Source: Pseudofulvimonas gallinarii
GTDB taxonomy: Bacteria; Pseudomonadota; Gammaproteobacteria; Xanthomonadales; UBA2363
NCBI RefSeq assembly: GCF_004343305.1
Contig: NZ_SMAF01000003.1
Coordinates: forward strand, 1 to 64,000
Length of the DNA stretch: 64,000 nt
Direction: 5' to 3'
The notes under the pieces were generated by a model. That model had not been told where the DNA came from and ran no database searches. It worked only from the letters and a program-made list of their open reading frames with translations. This document shows positions 57,201-64,000 of the stretch, piece after piece (position 1 is the stretch's first letter; each line of letters starts with the position of its first letter). The position numbers and the translations under genes are program-made.

Positions 57201-57937
57201 AACGAGGGTGCCTGGAAGTTGTAGGCGTACCAGCCGCCGGAAACCGGGTCGTTCGACTGCGAGACGTAGACGCACATGCGGTTGCCGGAGTTCGAGAACT
57301 CGCTGATGAGCCAGCGGTCGGCGAACTGGTCGTACAGGGTGATCGGGTCACCCAGGCCGCTCGCGCACTGGGCGCTGCCCAGGCTCTGCATCATGAAGTT
57401 GGCGACCTGCTCGCCGGTATTCTTGTCGTAGATGCGGACCTGCGTACCGGAAGAGCCGTTGATGGCCTGCAGGTAGTGGTTCGGGCCGACGACACCCACG
57501 GTGTCCGGCGGGTTGACGCCGGAGAAGCCGCCGCCGGCGAAGTTCAGGTCGGGCGTGCCGAAGACGCGCTGGTTGCGCGACGGCTCGGCGTTGCGCTGCA
57601 GATCAAGCAGCGGATCGACGTGCGGCGCATCCGAGAGCGGCTTCTTGCTCGGCGTCTGCTGGCCGGGCTGGCCCTTGGGAATCTCCCGGATCGAATCGCC
57701 CGGCTCCCATGCACGCGGCGTAGGCAGCTGGCGGACGTCGCCGTTGAACACGGTCGGCCAGACCGGATCGCTACCTTCACCGCCCACATAGGTGCGGATC
57801 TCGGTGCCGGTCACATTGGTCGGCACGCCGGCAGCATGGACGTGCGCGGCCGGTGCGGCTGCCGCGGCAAGAGCCGTCAGGCTCCCGCACAGCAGGCCGC
57901 AGGCCCAACGCGCCCGCGGTGGATTGGAATACGCCAT
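54236..57937 (-). CDS. Large exported modular protein (propeller-like, FN3, P-domain, DUF11)
   Basis: This 1233-aa exported protein begins with a long signal region (1-37, ending HVHAAG). Residues about 110-560 look like a beta-propeller-type domain (GVNPPDTVGVVGPNHYLQ and YDQFADRWLISEF). An Ig-like part follows, then an FN3-like domain (about 655-745), a proprotein-convertase P domain (about 745-885; ISHTWVGDVKVTL, SLAGTWTLNVSD) and a DUF11 repeat (about 895-1050). The motif IFANGFE is at 1062-1068, with a further Cys-poor domain to the end. No protease triad is present. AAGGAG precedes the ATG. It is likely a surface or secreted protein; binding or adhesion is an inference. Confidence 0.85.
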   Translation of the reverse strand: MAYSNPPRARWACGLLCGSLTALAAAAAPAAHVHAAGVPTNVTGTEIRTYVGGEGSDPVWPTVFNGDVRQLPTPRAWEPGDSIREIPKGQPGQQTPSKKPLSDAPHVDPLLDLQRNAEPSRNQRVFGTPDLNFAGGGFSGVNPPDTVGVVGPNHYLQAINGSSGTQVRIYDKNTGEQVANFMMQSLGSAQCASGLGDPITLYDQFADRWLISEFSNSGNRMCVYVSQSNDPVSGGWYAYNFQAPSFPDYPKYGVWPTAYFVGTNESTLGLYAFDRVKMLAGQPATFIRLSTTKLSGFGFQMIQPADADGAQQPPTGAPGIFARHRDTEAHGPTGFLSEDFLELFFFQPDFTTPANSTLTGPVQISIAEIDSDLCGLSSFNCFPQPGTSTALDPLREVVMHRLQYRNFGTHEALIGTLVTDVGTNHGGKRWFELRRTGGLAGSWALHQEGTYAPDALNRFMGSISMDRTGNIALGYGTNNGTAPNYPSLRYTGRLAGDPLGTMPQGENTIATGAASNSSNRFGDYSSMNVDPVDDCTFWYTHQYNPTNGQWQTRIASFKFDACLGDGFGVSAAPSNHAICAPDTLDPINVTVTAFNAFSDPVTLALQGEPAGVTGNFTVNPVVPTGNSVANISVGAGTPAGNHTFQIVGTSGALPPSSADINLSVATAAPAATTLTTPADAATGVSAGSTTFAWSAVADAIDYTLEIADSASFSNIVFTTTVATNTATVSAGLDSGTAYYWRVRANNACGSGTNSAVFMFTTSTELCSIVNAAIPDSSPAGLNNALTVSDTGTVDDLRVKLDISHTWVGDVKVTLTKGSTTIDLYNRPGVPASAYGCSGGDITTTLSDAATLSVQTDCQNATPAFPAAEYRPAQPLSAFNGQSLAGTWTLNVSDNAGGDTGTLNSWCLLPGEGSGPAGTADLALVVTDMPDPATIGGDLSLLATVANFGPDTATGVSVEFELPPELTYVSSNIVNSHRDEGDAPRGSAWNCSAAGSTVTCDLSGSLPSVSMAPGLELITAVSGAASAGTISTTATVSGDQIDPDSSNDSVTITTELEGKTDFIFANGFECAAGLPDCATVDPDIVDSGPVNLVVGPGQDMMLNLVTGFFGPYAANSGADFNIYPGTAGVMYFYVFADEVADQSSVADGPSSGQVAVLASGTEIGPSSPLTSSGQANTQNWIGGATGYVGLYFRNESTGQFNYGYVELQTTGPNGFPATITRYVYNSAGNPITIP

Positions 57938-58133
57938 TTCGTTGCTCCTTGAACAGGCAAAACAGACTCTCAACGACCTCGCGCATGCCTGTTACGGCAG
58001 GACACGGGTTGCGCCATGGTGCGAGGCCGTCCAGTCGGGCTACTCGCTTTTCCCCCTCCGTGGGGAAACCTCTCCCTTGAAACAGTCGGCCGGTCCGGTC
58101 GATCCTTCCCGGCCAGGATCCGCCCCGTGCGGT

Positions 58134-58994
58134 TCAGCGTCGGGAACCGGCAGGCGCATCCGCCACCGATTCACGCATCCAGCCATACAGGGTGAAACTG
58201 ATGTCCCCGGTCTCGCTCTTCGCATCGATGCGGTGGGCGGCAGGGGCGTCGCCCCAATGGCCACTGAGCGTGTGGCCGTCGAGGACGAGATGCTGGGCCA
58301 GCGCTTCCGGCTCGACCTTGATGGTGCCGGACGTCTGCGCGTGGACCGCCAGCGGCGCCTTGGTCGGGAACTCGACCTCGATCGATCCACTGCGCGTTTC
58401 AGCCTTGTGTTCGTGGTTCCAGCGCTCGCCGATGAGCACCATCTGGATGCGGCCGGAGTCGGAGGCCAGGTCCATCCAGCCGGTGGTGGACAGGTTGATC
58501 AGGCCCGATTCCGAGCGCGCCTCGATGTTGGCGCGCACGCGCTTGCCGGTGATGACGCCATCGCGGGTGCGGACGCGAAGCGTGGTGCCCTGAGGCACCA
58601 GCACGGCGAGGTCGACGCGACCGGGGCGGTTGAATCCGTCCGGCGTGGTGTCGATGCCCTTGGGATAGCTGACTTCCACGCGGACATGGTCCTTGCCGGC
58701 GCGCAGGTCGATGTTCTCGATGGCGGGGTCATGGCCCAGTCGCTGGATGACGCCGGAAACGCCGAAGTTGGATCCGCCGCGGTTGTGGCGGACGTAGACG
58801 TCACCATAGGGGTTGATGACCTCGATTTCGGCGTTCGCAGGCAGTGGAGCGCTCCACTGCTCCATACGCCCGATCTGCAGGCCTTCGAACTCCGTGCTGG
58901 GCGGGTCGAAACGCAGTTCCGGCTTGAACTGGCGACTGCCCGAAGCACAGGCGGTCAGGCCACAGACCAGCAGGAGGATCAATGCGTTACGCAT
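58134..58994 (-). CDS. DUF4097-like adhesin-type lipoprotein
   Basis: This 286-aa putative lipoprotein has the signal RNALILLLVCGLTACASG with Cys after LTA as the lipidation site. The mature part is a repetitive beta-helix-like fold with DUF4097 character: VINPYGDVYVRH, VRTRDGVITGKR, ARSESGLINLST, AETRSGSIEVEF and AKSETGDISFTL. It probably sits at the outer membrane. It is upstream of the large modular protein on the same strand, with a 196-base gap, so it may be related in function but has its own expression. Confidence 0.75.
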   Translation of the reverse strand: MRNALILLLVCGLTACASGSRQFKPELRFDPPSTEFEGLQIGRMEQWSAPLPANAEIEVINPYGDVYVRHNRGGSNFGVSGVIQRLGHDPAIENIDLRAGKDHVRVEVSYPKGIDTTPDGFNRPGRVDLAVLVPQGTTLRVRTRDGVITGKRVRANIEARSESGLINLSTTGWMDLASDSGRIQMVLIGERWNHEHKAETRSGSIEVEFPTKAPLAVHAQTSGTIKVEPEALAQHLVLDGHTLSGHWGDAPAAHRIDAKSETGDISFTLYGWMRESVADAPAGSRR

Positions 58995-59208
58995 CGATGC
59001 GGCGGAAAACGGAAGCGCGCGACACGGGACCACAGTCATAGCCGGAATTCATCCGAAAAGCAGTCCAGAGTCTAGCAGTGCCGGGTGAAAATTCAACCGC
59101 CGCTGAACGGTTCGCGGTGCGCTCGCCGCTCAACGCGCAGGTTTTGGGGAAACGTGAATCCGGTCACGAAATGCGACTGCGACGCCCGCGTCCTGCCGGC
59201 AGGTACCC

Positions 59209-60471
59209 TCAGGCGCGGACGTGATAGTCGCCCTCGACGACCCATTTGTAGCTGGTCAGCTGCTCCAGGCCCATCGGGCCGCGGGCATGCACGCGCTGCG
59301 TCGACACGGCGACCTCGGCGCCCAGACCGAATTCGCCGCCGTCGGTGAAGCGGGTGCTGGCGTTCCAGTACACCGCCGCCGAATCGACCTCGTCCAGGAA
59401 ACGTGCCGCCAGCACCGGGTCATTGCAGAGGATGCCGTCGGAATGGCCGCTGCTGTGGGCGCGGATATGGGCGATCGCCGCATCCATGTCGCCGACGACG
59501 GCGACGCCGAGCACCAGCGACAGCCACTCGCGGTCATAATCCCCGTCAACGGCGGCCACGACACCTTCGTCGCGCCCGGCTGCGTCGAGGGTGGCCAGGG
59601 CCGCGGCGTCCAGGCGAAGCTCGACACCGGCGTCACGCAGGCGGCGGACCAGTGCGGGAACGAAATGGATGGCGATGTCCCGGTGCACGAGCACCGTGTC
59701 GAGCGCGTTGCAGACGGTCGGTCGTTGCGTCTTCGCATTGTGGATGACGTCGAGCGCGCGCCCGGCATCGACATCGCGGTCGACGTAGAGATGGCAGATG
59801 CCTATGCCGCCGGTCACCACCGGCATGCGCGCATGTTGCCGGCAGAAGGCGTGCAGGTCGGCGCCGCCGCGCGGGATCACCAGGTCGACGTCGTCACCGC
59901 AGCCGAGCAGCGCAAGGACTTCGTCGCGGTTGCCGGTATCGATGAAGCCGATCGCGCTGTCCGGCAATCCCGCCTCGCGCAGCGCGTCGTGCACGCAGGC
60001 GACCAGTGCGCGATTGCTGGCCAGCGCCTCTTTTCCACCGCGCAGCACCGCCGCATTGCCGGTCTTGATCGCCAGGGCGGCAATGTCCAGCGTGACATTG
60101 GGACGTGCCTCGTAGATCACGCCCAGCACGCCCAGCGGCACCCGGCGCCGGTGCAGTCGCAGCCCGTTGTCGAGGACCCGGGCATCGAAGCGCTGCCCGA
60201 GCGGATCGGGCAGCGCGGCGAGGTGTTCGACGGCGGTGGCGAGGGCGTCGATGCGCGCCGGCGTCAGGCGGAGGCGGTCCTGCAGGCTTTCCGGCAGCGA
60301 CTGCGCGCGCTGCATGTCCTCGTGATTGGCGGCAAGCAGGCGGTCGCTGCCGCAGCGCAGGCGCCGCGAGAGGCAGCCGAGGAAGCCGTTGCGCCGGCCG
60401 ATATCGGCGCCGGTCAGCGCCGGCAGCGCAGTGCGCGCCGCGCGGGCGATTTGGGGAGCCAGTGCGCTCAT
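59209..60471 (-). CDS. proA: Gamma-glutamyl phosphate reductase
   Basis: This NADPH-dependent enzyme makes glutamate-5-semialdehyde in proline synthesis. It is of the ALDH superfamily: the catalytic Cys is in TQRPTVCNALDTVLVH, with GVIYEARPNVTLD and VTGGIGICHLYVD as expected, and the length of 420 is normal. It overlaps proB by four bases, so the two enzymes of the labile acyl-phosphate step are co-translated. Confidence 0.95.
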   Translation of the reverse strand: MSALAPQIARAARTALPALTGADIGRRNGFLGCLSRRLRCGSDRLLAANHEDMQRAQSLPESLQDRLRLTPARIDALATAVEHLAALPDPLGQRFDARVLDNGLRLHRRRVPLGVLGVIYEARPNVTLDIAALAIKTGNAAVLRGGKEALASNRALVACVHDALREAGLPDSAIGFIDTGNRDEVLALLGCGDDVDLVIPRGGADLHAFCRQHARMPVVTGGIGICHLYVDRDVDAGRALDVIHNAKTQRPTVCNALDTVLVHRDIAIHFVPALVRRLRDAGVELRLDAAALATLDAAGRDEGVVAAVDGDYDREWLSLVLGVAVVGDMDAAIAHIRAHSSGHSDGILCNDPVLAARFLDEVDSAAVYWNASTRFTDGGEFGLGAEVAVSTQRVHARGPMGLEQLTSYKWVVEGDYHVRA

Positions 60472-61565
60472 AGGGTGACCAGGTCGTTGCGGTGGATCGC
60501 CTCGGGCCCGTAGTGGTAGCCGAGCACGGTTTCGATGTCGCCGGAACGGCGTCCGGCGATGCGCAGCAGTTCGGCGGCGCTGTAGTTGGCGATCCCGCGC
60601 GCGAGCAGCCGGCCGGCGGGCCCTCGGACTTCAACGGTGTCGCCACGGCCGAAGTCGCCATCGGTCGTCGTCACACCGACCGCGAGCAGGCTGCGGCCGG
60701 CGCCGAGCGCGGTTTCAGCACCGGCGTCGACCACGATGGCGCCGCGCGCACGGCCGCCGGCGAGGATGTAGCGCTTGCGTGCCTCGCGCGGCGCAATGCC
60801 GGCGCGGATGCGGGTGCCGACCGCTTCGCCAGCCAGCAGACGTTCGATCACCGCGCTGTCCTGTCCGTTCGCGATCACCGTGTCGGTGCCGGCCCGCCGC
60901 GCGATCTCGGCGGCACGCAGCTTGGTCAGCATGCCGCCGGTCCCGAGTCCGCCCGTGCTGCCACCGGCCGCCTCCCAGAGCACGTCGGGGATCGGATCCT
61001 CGGAGATGTCGGTGACCAGGCGCGCGTCCGCGTTGCGGCGCGGATCGGCGTCGAACAGCCCGTCCTGGTCGGTGAGCAGCACCAGCAGTGGCGCGTCCAC
61101 GAGTCCGGCGATGAGCGCCGACAACTGGTCGTTGTCGCCGACACGGATTTCCGCCGTCGCCAGCGTGTCGTTTTCGTTCACCACCGGCACGATGCCGGCA
61201 TCGATCAGCCCCAGCAGCGTGGTGCGCGCGTTGAGGTAGCGACGGCGATGTTCAACATCGGCGTGGGTGAGCAGGATCTGCGCGACCTGCAGGCCTTCAT
61301 CGGCGAACAGCGCGGTGTACAGCGCCATCAGCGCGGGTTGGCCGAGCGCGGAGAGCATCTGCTTGTGCGGCACGTTGCGGCCGGCGGCGATGTCCGGACG
61401 CAAGGCGCGGCCGGCGGCAACGGCGCCGGAACTGACCAGTACCGGCTGGTGGCCGGCGTCGCACAGGCGACGCAAGCTGCGCGCGACGCCGGCGAGGCGG
61501 GCGCGATCGGGTGCGGCACCGCCGCCGGTCACGGTCGACGTGCCGAGCTTGATCACCAGGCGCAT
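60468..61565 (-). CDS. proB: Glutamate 5-kinase
   Basis: This enzyme phosphorylates glutamate for proline synthesis. The amino acid kinase domain (1-250) has VIKLGTSTVTGGG, LVSSGAVAAGR, NENDTLATAEIRVGDNDQLSA and GTGGMLTKLRAAEIA. A PUA domain follows (about 275-360; VVDAGAETALGAGRSLL). The 365-aa length fits. The gap to plsY is 41 bases, so it may be in one transcript with plsY and the DAK2-DegV gene. Confidence 0.95.
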   Translation of the reverse strand: MRLVIKLGTSTVTGGGAAPDRARLAGVARSLRRLCDAGHQPVLVSSGAVAAGRALRPDIAAGRNVPHKQMLSALGQPALMALYTALFADEGLQVAQILLTHADVEHRRRYLNARTTLLGLIDAGIVPVVNENDTLATAEIRVGDNDQLSALIAGLVDAPLLVLLTDQDGLFDADPRRNADARLVTDISEDPIPDVLWEAAGGSTGGLGTGGMLTKLRAAEIARRAGTDTVIANGQDSAVIERLLAGEAVGTRIRAGIAPREARKRYILAGGRARGAIVVDAGAETALGAGRSLLAVGVTTTDGDFGRGDTVEVRGPAGRLLARGIANYSAAELLRIAGRRSGDIETVLGYHYGPEAIHRNDLVTL

Positions 61566-61606
61566 GGGCGAAGTGTCGGCGATCGTCGCCGCCGACGGAA
61601 GGGTGT

Positions 61607-62263
61607 TCAGCGTTTCCGCCGTGCAAACAGGCGGGCCAGGACGCGCGCGCGCTGGAAACGCGGTTCGCTTCCGGCACGAAGGCGGGCAAGGTTGGCGCGG
61701 TGCTTCCAGACCAGCAGTGCCGCGGCGGCGACGGCCACCAGAACCAGCGCCGCGTCGGCGCGCAGCGGCGTCAGCAGCAGGATGATCGGGAACGACACCG
61801 CGGCCATCACCGAGGCCAGGCCAACGTAGCCGGTGCTGGCCAGCACCAGCAGCCAGACCGCCAGCATGGCCAGCGCCAGCCAGGCGGACAGGGCCAGCAC
61901 GCCCCCGAACAGCGTGCCGGCGGCCTTGCCGCCGCGGAATCCATGCCAGACCGGATAGCAGTGTCCCACTGCGGCCGCCAGGGCGCAGGCCAGCCCGACG
62001 GACGCCTGCGACATCGCCACAGGCGTCTGGCCGAAGAGATCGAGGCGGGCGATCACCAGCGCGGCCAGCGCGCCCTTGCCGACATCGATGGCCGCGACCA
62101 TCAGCGCGAATGTCCAGCCTTGGGTCCGGAATGCATTGGTCGCACCGGCATTGCCGCTGCCGGCCTTGCGGATGTCGATGCCGCGCAGGTGACCGAGGAC
62201 GAGGCTGCCGACGATGCTGCCCACCAGATAGGCGAGCAGCAGCTTGATCGCGAGCGCGATCAA
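61607..62263 (-). CDS. plsY: Glycerol-3-phosphate acyltransferase PlsY
   Basis: This polytopic inner-membrane enzyme acylates glycerol-3-phosphate using acyl-phosphate. Active-site loops are clear: GSGNAGATNAFRTQG and VGHCYPVWHGFRGGKAAGT, plus the start AYLVGSIVGSLVLG. The start is TTG at 62263, overlapping the stop of the DAK2-DegV gene (TTGA). The next upstream ATG would overlap that gene by 100 bases and add a non-family Arg-rich segment. It has 218 aa and about five to seven membrane segments. Confidence 0.9.
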   Translation of the reverse strand: MIALAIKLLLAYLVGSIVGSLVLGHLRGIDIRKAGSGNAGATNAFRTQGWTFALMVAAIDVGKGALAALVIARLDLFGQTPVAMSQASVGLACALAAAVGHCYPVWHGFRGGKAAGTLFGGVLALSAWLALAMLAVWLLVLASTGYVGLASVMAAVSFPIILLLTPLRADAALVLVAVAAAALLVWKHRANLARLRAGSEPRFQRARVLARLFARRKR

Positions 62264-64000
62264 GGCTGCACCGGATCGTCGCTGGCGGAGTCCGGCAGCC
62301 GCTGCAGGCCGACGACGACGGTGCCGGGGCCGGCATGGCAGCCAAGCGCCGGTCCGCACTCCGTCACCCAGATCTTGTCGAGTCCCTTCATGCGTTCACG
62401 CAGCGCCCCCGCCAGGGCGGCCGCCTCGTCACCGGCGTCGCAATGGGCGACGATCGCGCGCCATCGCCGGTCCTTGCCCTGCCGTCGCAGGACGCGGTCC
62501 GCAAACCGTTCCATCAGCGGGCCGCGCGCGCGCAGTGCGCCGAACGGCTTGATCCTGCCGTCCCGAATGGTGATCAGCATGCGCAGGCGCAGCAGGTCGG
62601 CCAGCCGTTTCAGCAGCGGCGGCACGCGACCGCCGGCAACGCCGTAGCGCAGATCGGCGATCAGCGCATAGACGCGCGTGTTCTCCATCGCCTGCGCCGC
62701 GGCGGCGCGCACCTGCGCGACACCGCCACCGGCCGCCGCACATTCGGCGGCGCTCAGTGTCACCAGCGCCTGGCCACAGGACGCGGACAGCGTATCGATG
62801 ACATGGATGTGATCGGGGTCGGTATCGCGGGCGGCACTGACGGCGGCCTGCCAGGTGCCGGAGACCCGGCTGGATACGTCGAGGGCGACGACGTCGTCGC
62901 AATGGCCCCGTGTCAGTTCGAACGAACGGCGGAAATCGCCCGCCGGCGGCTGCGACGTGCGCAACGGCGTCGGATCCTGGCGCAGGCGGGCGTACAGCTC
63001 GTCCGCCGACAGCGTGATGCGGTCCAGGAAATCCTCTTCACCGGCAACGACGCGCACCGGGATCACGCCGATGCCGAGTCGTTCGACCTCGCTGGCGGGC
63101 AGGTCGGCGGCGGAGTCACAGACGACGCGCACCGGCTGGAAGGCCGAGGCGCGCAGGCGTGCCTGGGCGTGCATGTCGTCCGCCTTGCGCTGGGCGACTT
63201 CGCCGAAAGCCGCCAGCGCCTCGAACAGCCGGTTCGGCGAATCGATATGGGCATGGACGCGGATGCGTTCGCGACCACCGGCGACGACCAGCGAATCCAG
63301 CGGCAGCGCATCCAGCGCGGCGCGGATGTGCGTGGGGTCCAGACCGGTTCCGGTCACCACGCACTCGCTGCAGTAGCGGTAGCGACTGTCGGTTTCGACC
63401 GATTCCAGGTGCACGTCGGTGTCGTTGACCGTCGTGACCGGGCGCAGCCCTGGCGGAAGGCGCAGCGCCCGCCGGCCGTTTTCCAGCCATTCCTCGACGC
63501 CTTCCAGGAAATCCACGAAGCCGGCGGCGCCGGCATCGACCACGCCCGCGGCGCGGAGGACCGGCAACTGGCGGGGCGTGTCCGCCAGCGACTGCCGGGC
63601 ACGATGCAGTGCCTGGGTGAATTGCGCGCGCAAGTCGGCGACGCCCCGCTCGGCCTGGCGCCGCAGCTCGGCCGCGAAATCGCCGATCACGCTGAGGATC
63701 GTGCCTTCCCTCGGCTGTGCCAGCGCGCCTCGCGCCGAGCGCGCCGCCGCTTCGGTGGCGTTCGCCAGCGTCGAGGCATCGGCGACGCTGCGGCGACCCA
63801 GCGCGTCGGCGAGACCCTGGAAGAACTGCGCGAAGATGGCGCCTGAGTTGCCGCGCGCGCCATCGACCGCGTCGCGCGCCACGCGCGCCAGCAGGTCACC
63901 GACATCCTTGCCGCGACCGCGCCGCGCACTGCCGAGCACGGCATTGAGCGTGAACGCCAGGTTGGTGCCGGTATCGCCATCAGGCACCGGGAATACGTTG
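62260..64000 (-). CDS. DAK2 (DhaL-like)-DegV fusion, putative fatty-acid kinase (partial)
   Basis: The gene runs off the window; about 580 residues are visible. The N-terminal part is a DhaL/FakA-like nucleotide-binding domain with NVFPVPDGDTGTN and GARGNSGAIFAQFFQG. The C-terminal part (last about 280 aa) is a DegV/FakB-like fatty-acid-binding domain: VVCDSAADLP, TSQPPAGDF and LDVSSRVSGTW. In Firmicutes these are separate proteins, FakA and FakB, that make acyl-phosphate. Here they are one chain, overlapping plsY, whose product uses acyl-phosphate. A fatty-acid kinase role is therefore inferred. The start codon is outside the window. Confidence 0.85.
   Translation of the reverse strand, partial: NVFPVPDGDTGTNLAFTLNAVLGSARRGRGKDVGDLLARVARDAVDGARGNSGAIFAQFFQGLADALGRRSVADASTLANATEAAARSARGALAQPREGTILSVIGDFAAELRRQAERGVADLRAQFTQALHRARQSLADTPRQLPVLRAAGVVDAGAAGFVDFLEGVEEWLENGRRALRLPPGLRPVTTVNDTDVHLESVETDSRYRYCSECVVTGTGLDPTHIRAALDALPLDSLVVAGGRERIRVHAHIDSPNRLFEALAAFGEVAQRKADDMHAQARLRASAFQPVRVVCDSAADLPASEVERLGIGVIPVRVVAGEEDFLDRITLSADELYARLRQDPTPLRTSQPPAGDFRRSFELTRGHCDDVVALDVSSRVSGTWQAAVSAARDTDPDHIHVIDTLSASCGQALVTLSAAECAAAGGGVAQVRAAAAQAMENTRVYALIADLRYGVAGGRVPPLLKRLADLLRLRMLITIRDGRIKPFGALRARGPLMERFADRVLRRQGKDRRWRAIVAHCDAGDEAAALAGALRERMKGLDKIWVTECGPALGCHAGPGTVVVGLQRLPDSASDDPVQP

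Noticed and set aside
55010-57952. A 980-codon open frame on the plus strand opposite the large modular protein
   Set aside because: It is an Arg/Gly/Ala/Val-rich translation with no motifs, exactly antisense to a gene with clear domains; high GC commonly leaves such frames open.

Overview
The window is 64 kb of a GC-rich (roughly two-thirds G+C) gammaproteobacterial chromosome. Gene content points to the Xanthomonadales/Lysobacterales: a xanthomonadin-type aryl-polyene pigment locus with a XanB2-like chorismatase, the fmt-rsmB-DUF4390-ntrY run, zapA-6S RNA-ygfA, and many ATGA-type overlaps. No rRNA, tRNA or CRISPR array was seen. Assignments rest on motifs and gene order read by eye; no database search was possible.

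Layout. 1-2.5 kb: a secreted subtilisin-family protease with visibly lower GC in its 5' two-thirds, next to the tail of another gene. 3-6.8 kb: an exosortase-A-type PLP decarboxylase and two nucleotide-sugar enzymes, probably the edge of an exopolysaccharide locus. 6.9-16.8 kb: housekeeping genes (gloA, pepQ, ygfB-pepP, a GGDEF/EAL protein, a ZapB-like gene-zapA-6S RNA-ygfA, EVE protein, rpiA, def, fmt). 16.8-26.2 kb: rsmB, DUF4390 and an NtrY-like kinase, then four glycan-type genes that separate the kinase from an NtrX-like regulator lacking the sigma-54 contact motif. 26.3-33.3 kb: lipid A acyltransferase, dtd, rpoD, sodC, dinB, cysteine synthase.

33.6-48.8 kb holds the pigment locus in three transcription units: xanB2 plus an FAD oxidoreductase (minus); an eight-gene ACP-to-ketoreductase operon with a LolA-like protein and an MMPL exporter (plus); and halogenase, glycosyltransferase, chain-length factor and ketosynthase (minus). 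Two secreted-protein genes behind an AT-rich leader lie between the second and third units. The expected logic is 3-hydroxybenzoate starter from chorismate, ACP-based polyene extension by KS/CLF, reductase and two dehydratases, halogenation, acyl transfer to a lipid or glycosyl carrier, and export.

48.9-59 kb carries envelope or secreted proteins (YdcF-like, glutaminyl cyclase, a lipase/DUF4785 pair, a 1233-residue modular protein, a DUF4097-like lipoprotein) and a decayed IS256-family transposase. 59.2-64 kb: proA, proB, plsY and a DAK2-DegV fusion protein that runs off the window. That fusion overlaps plsY and looks like a one-chain fatty-acid kinase feeding acyl-phosphate to PlsY. A short C-terminal motif, [IL]F-x-N-G-[FY]-[EQ], recurs in three unrelated exported proteins.
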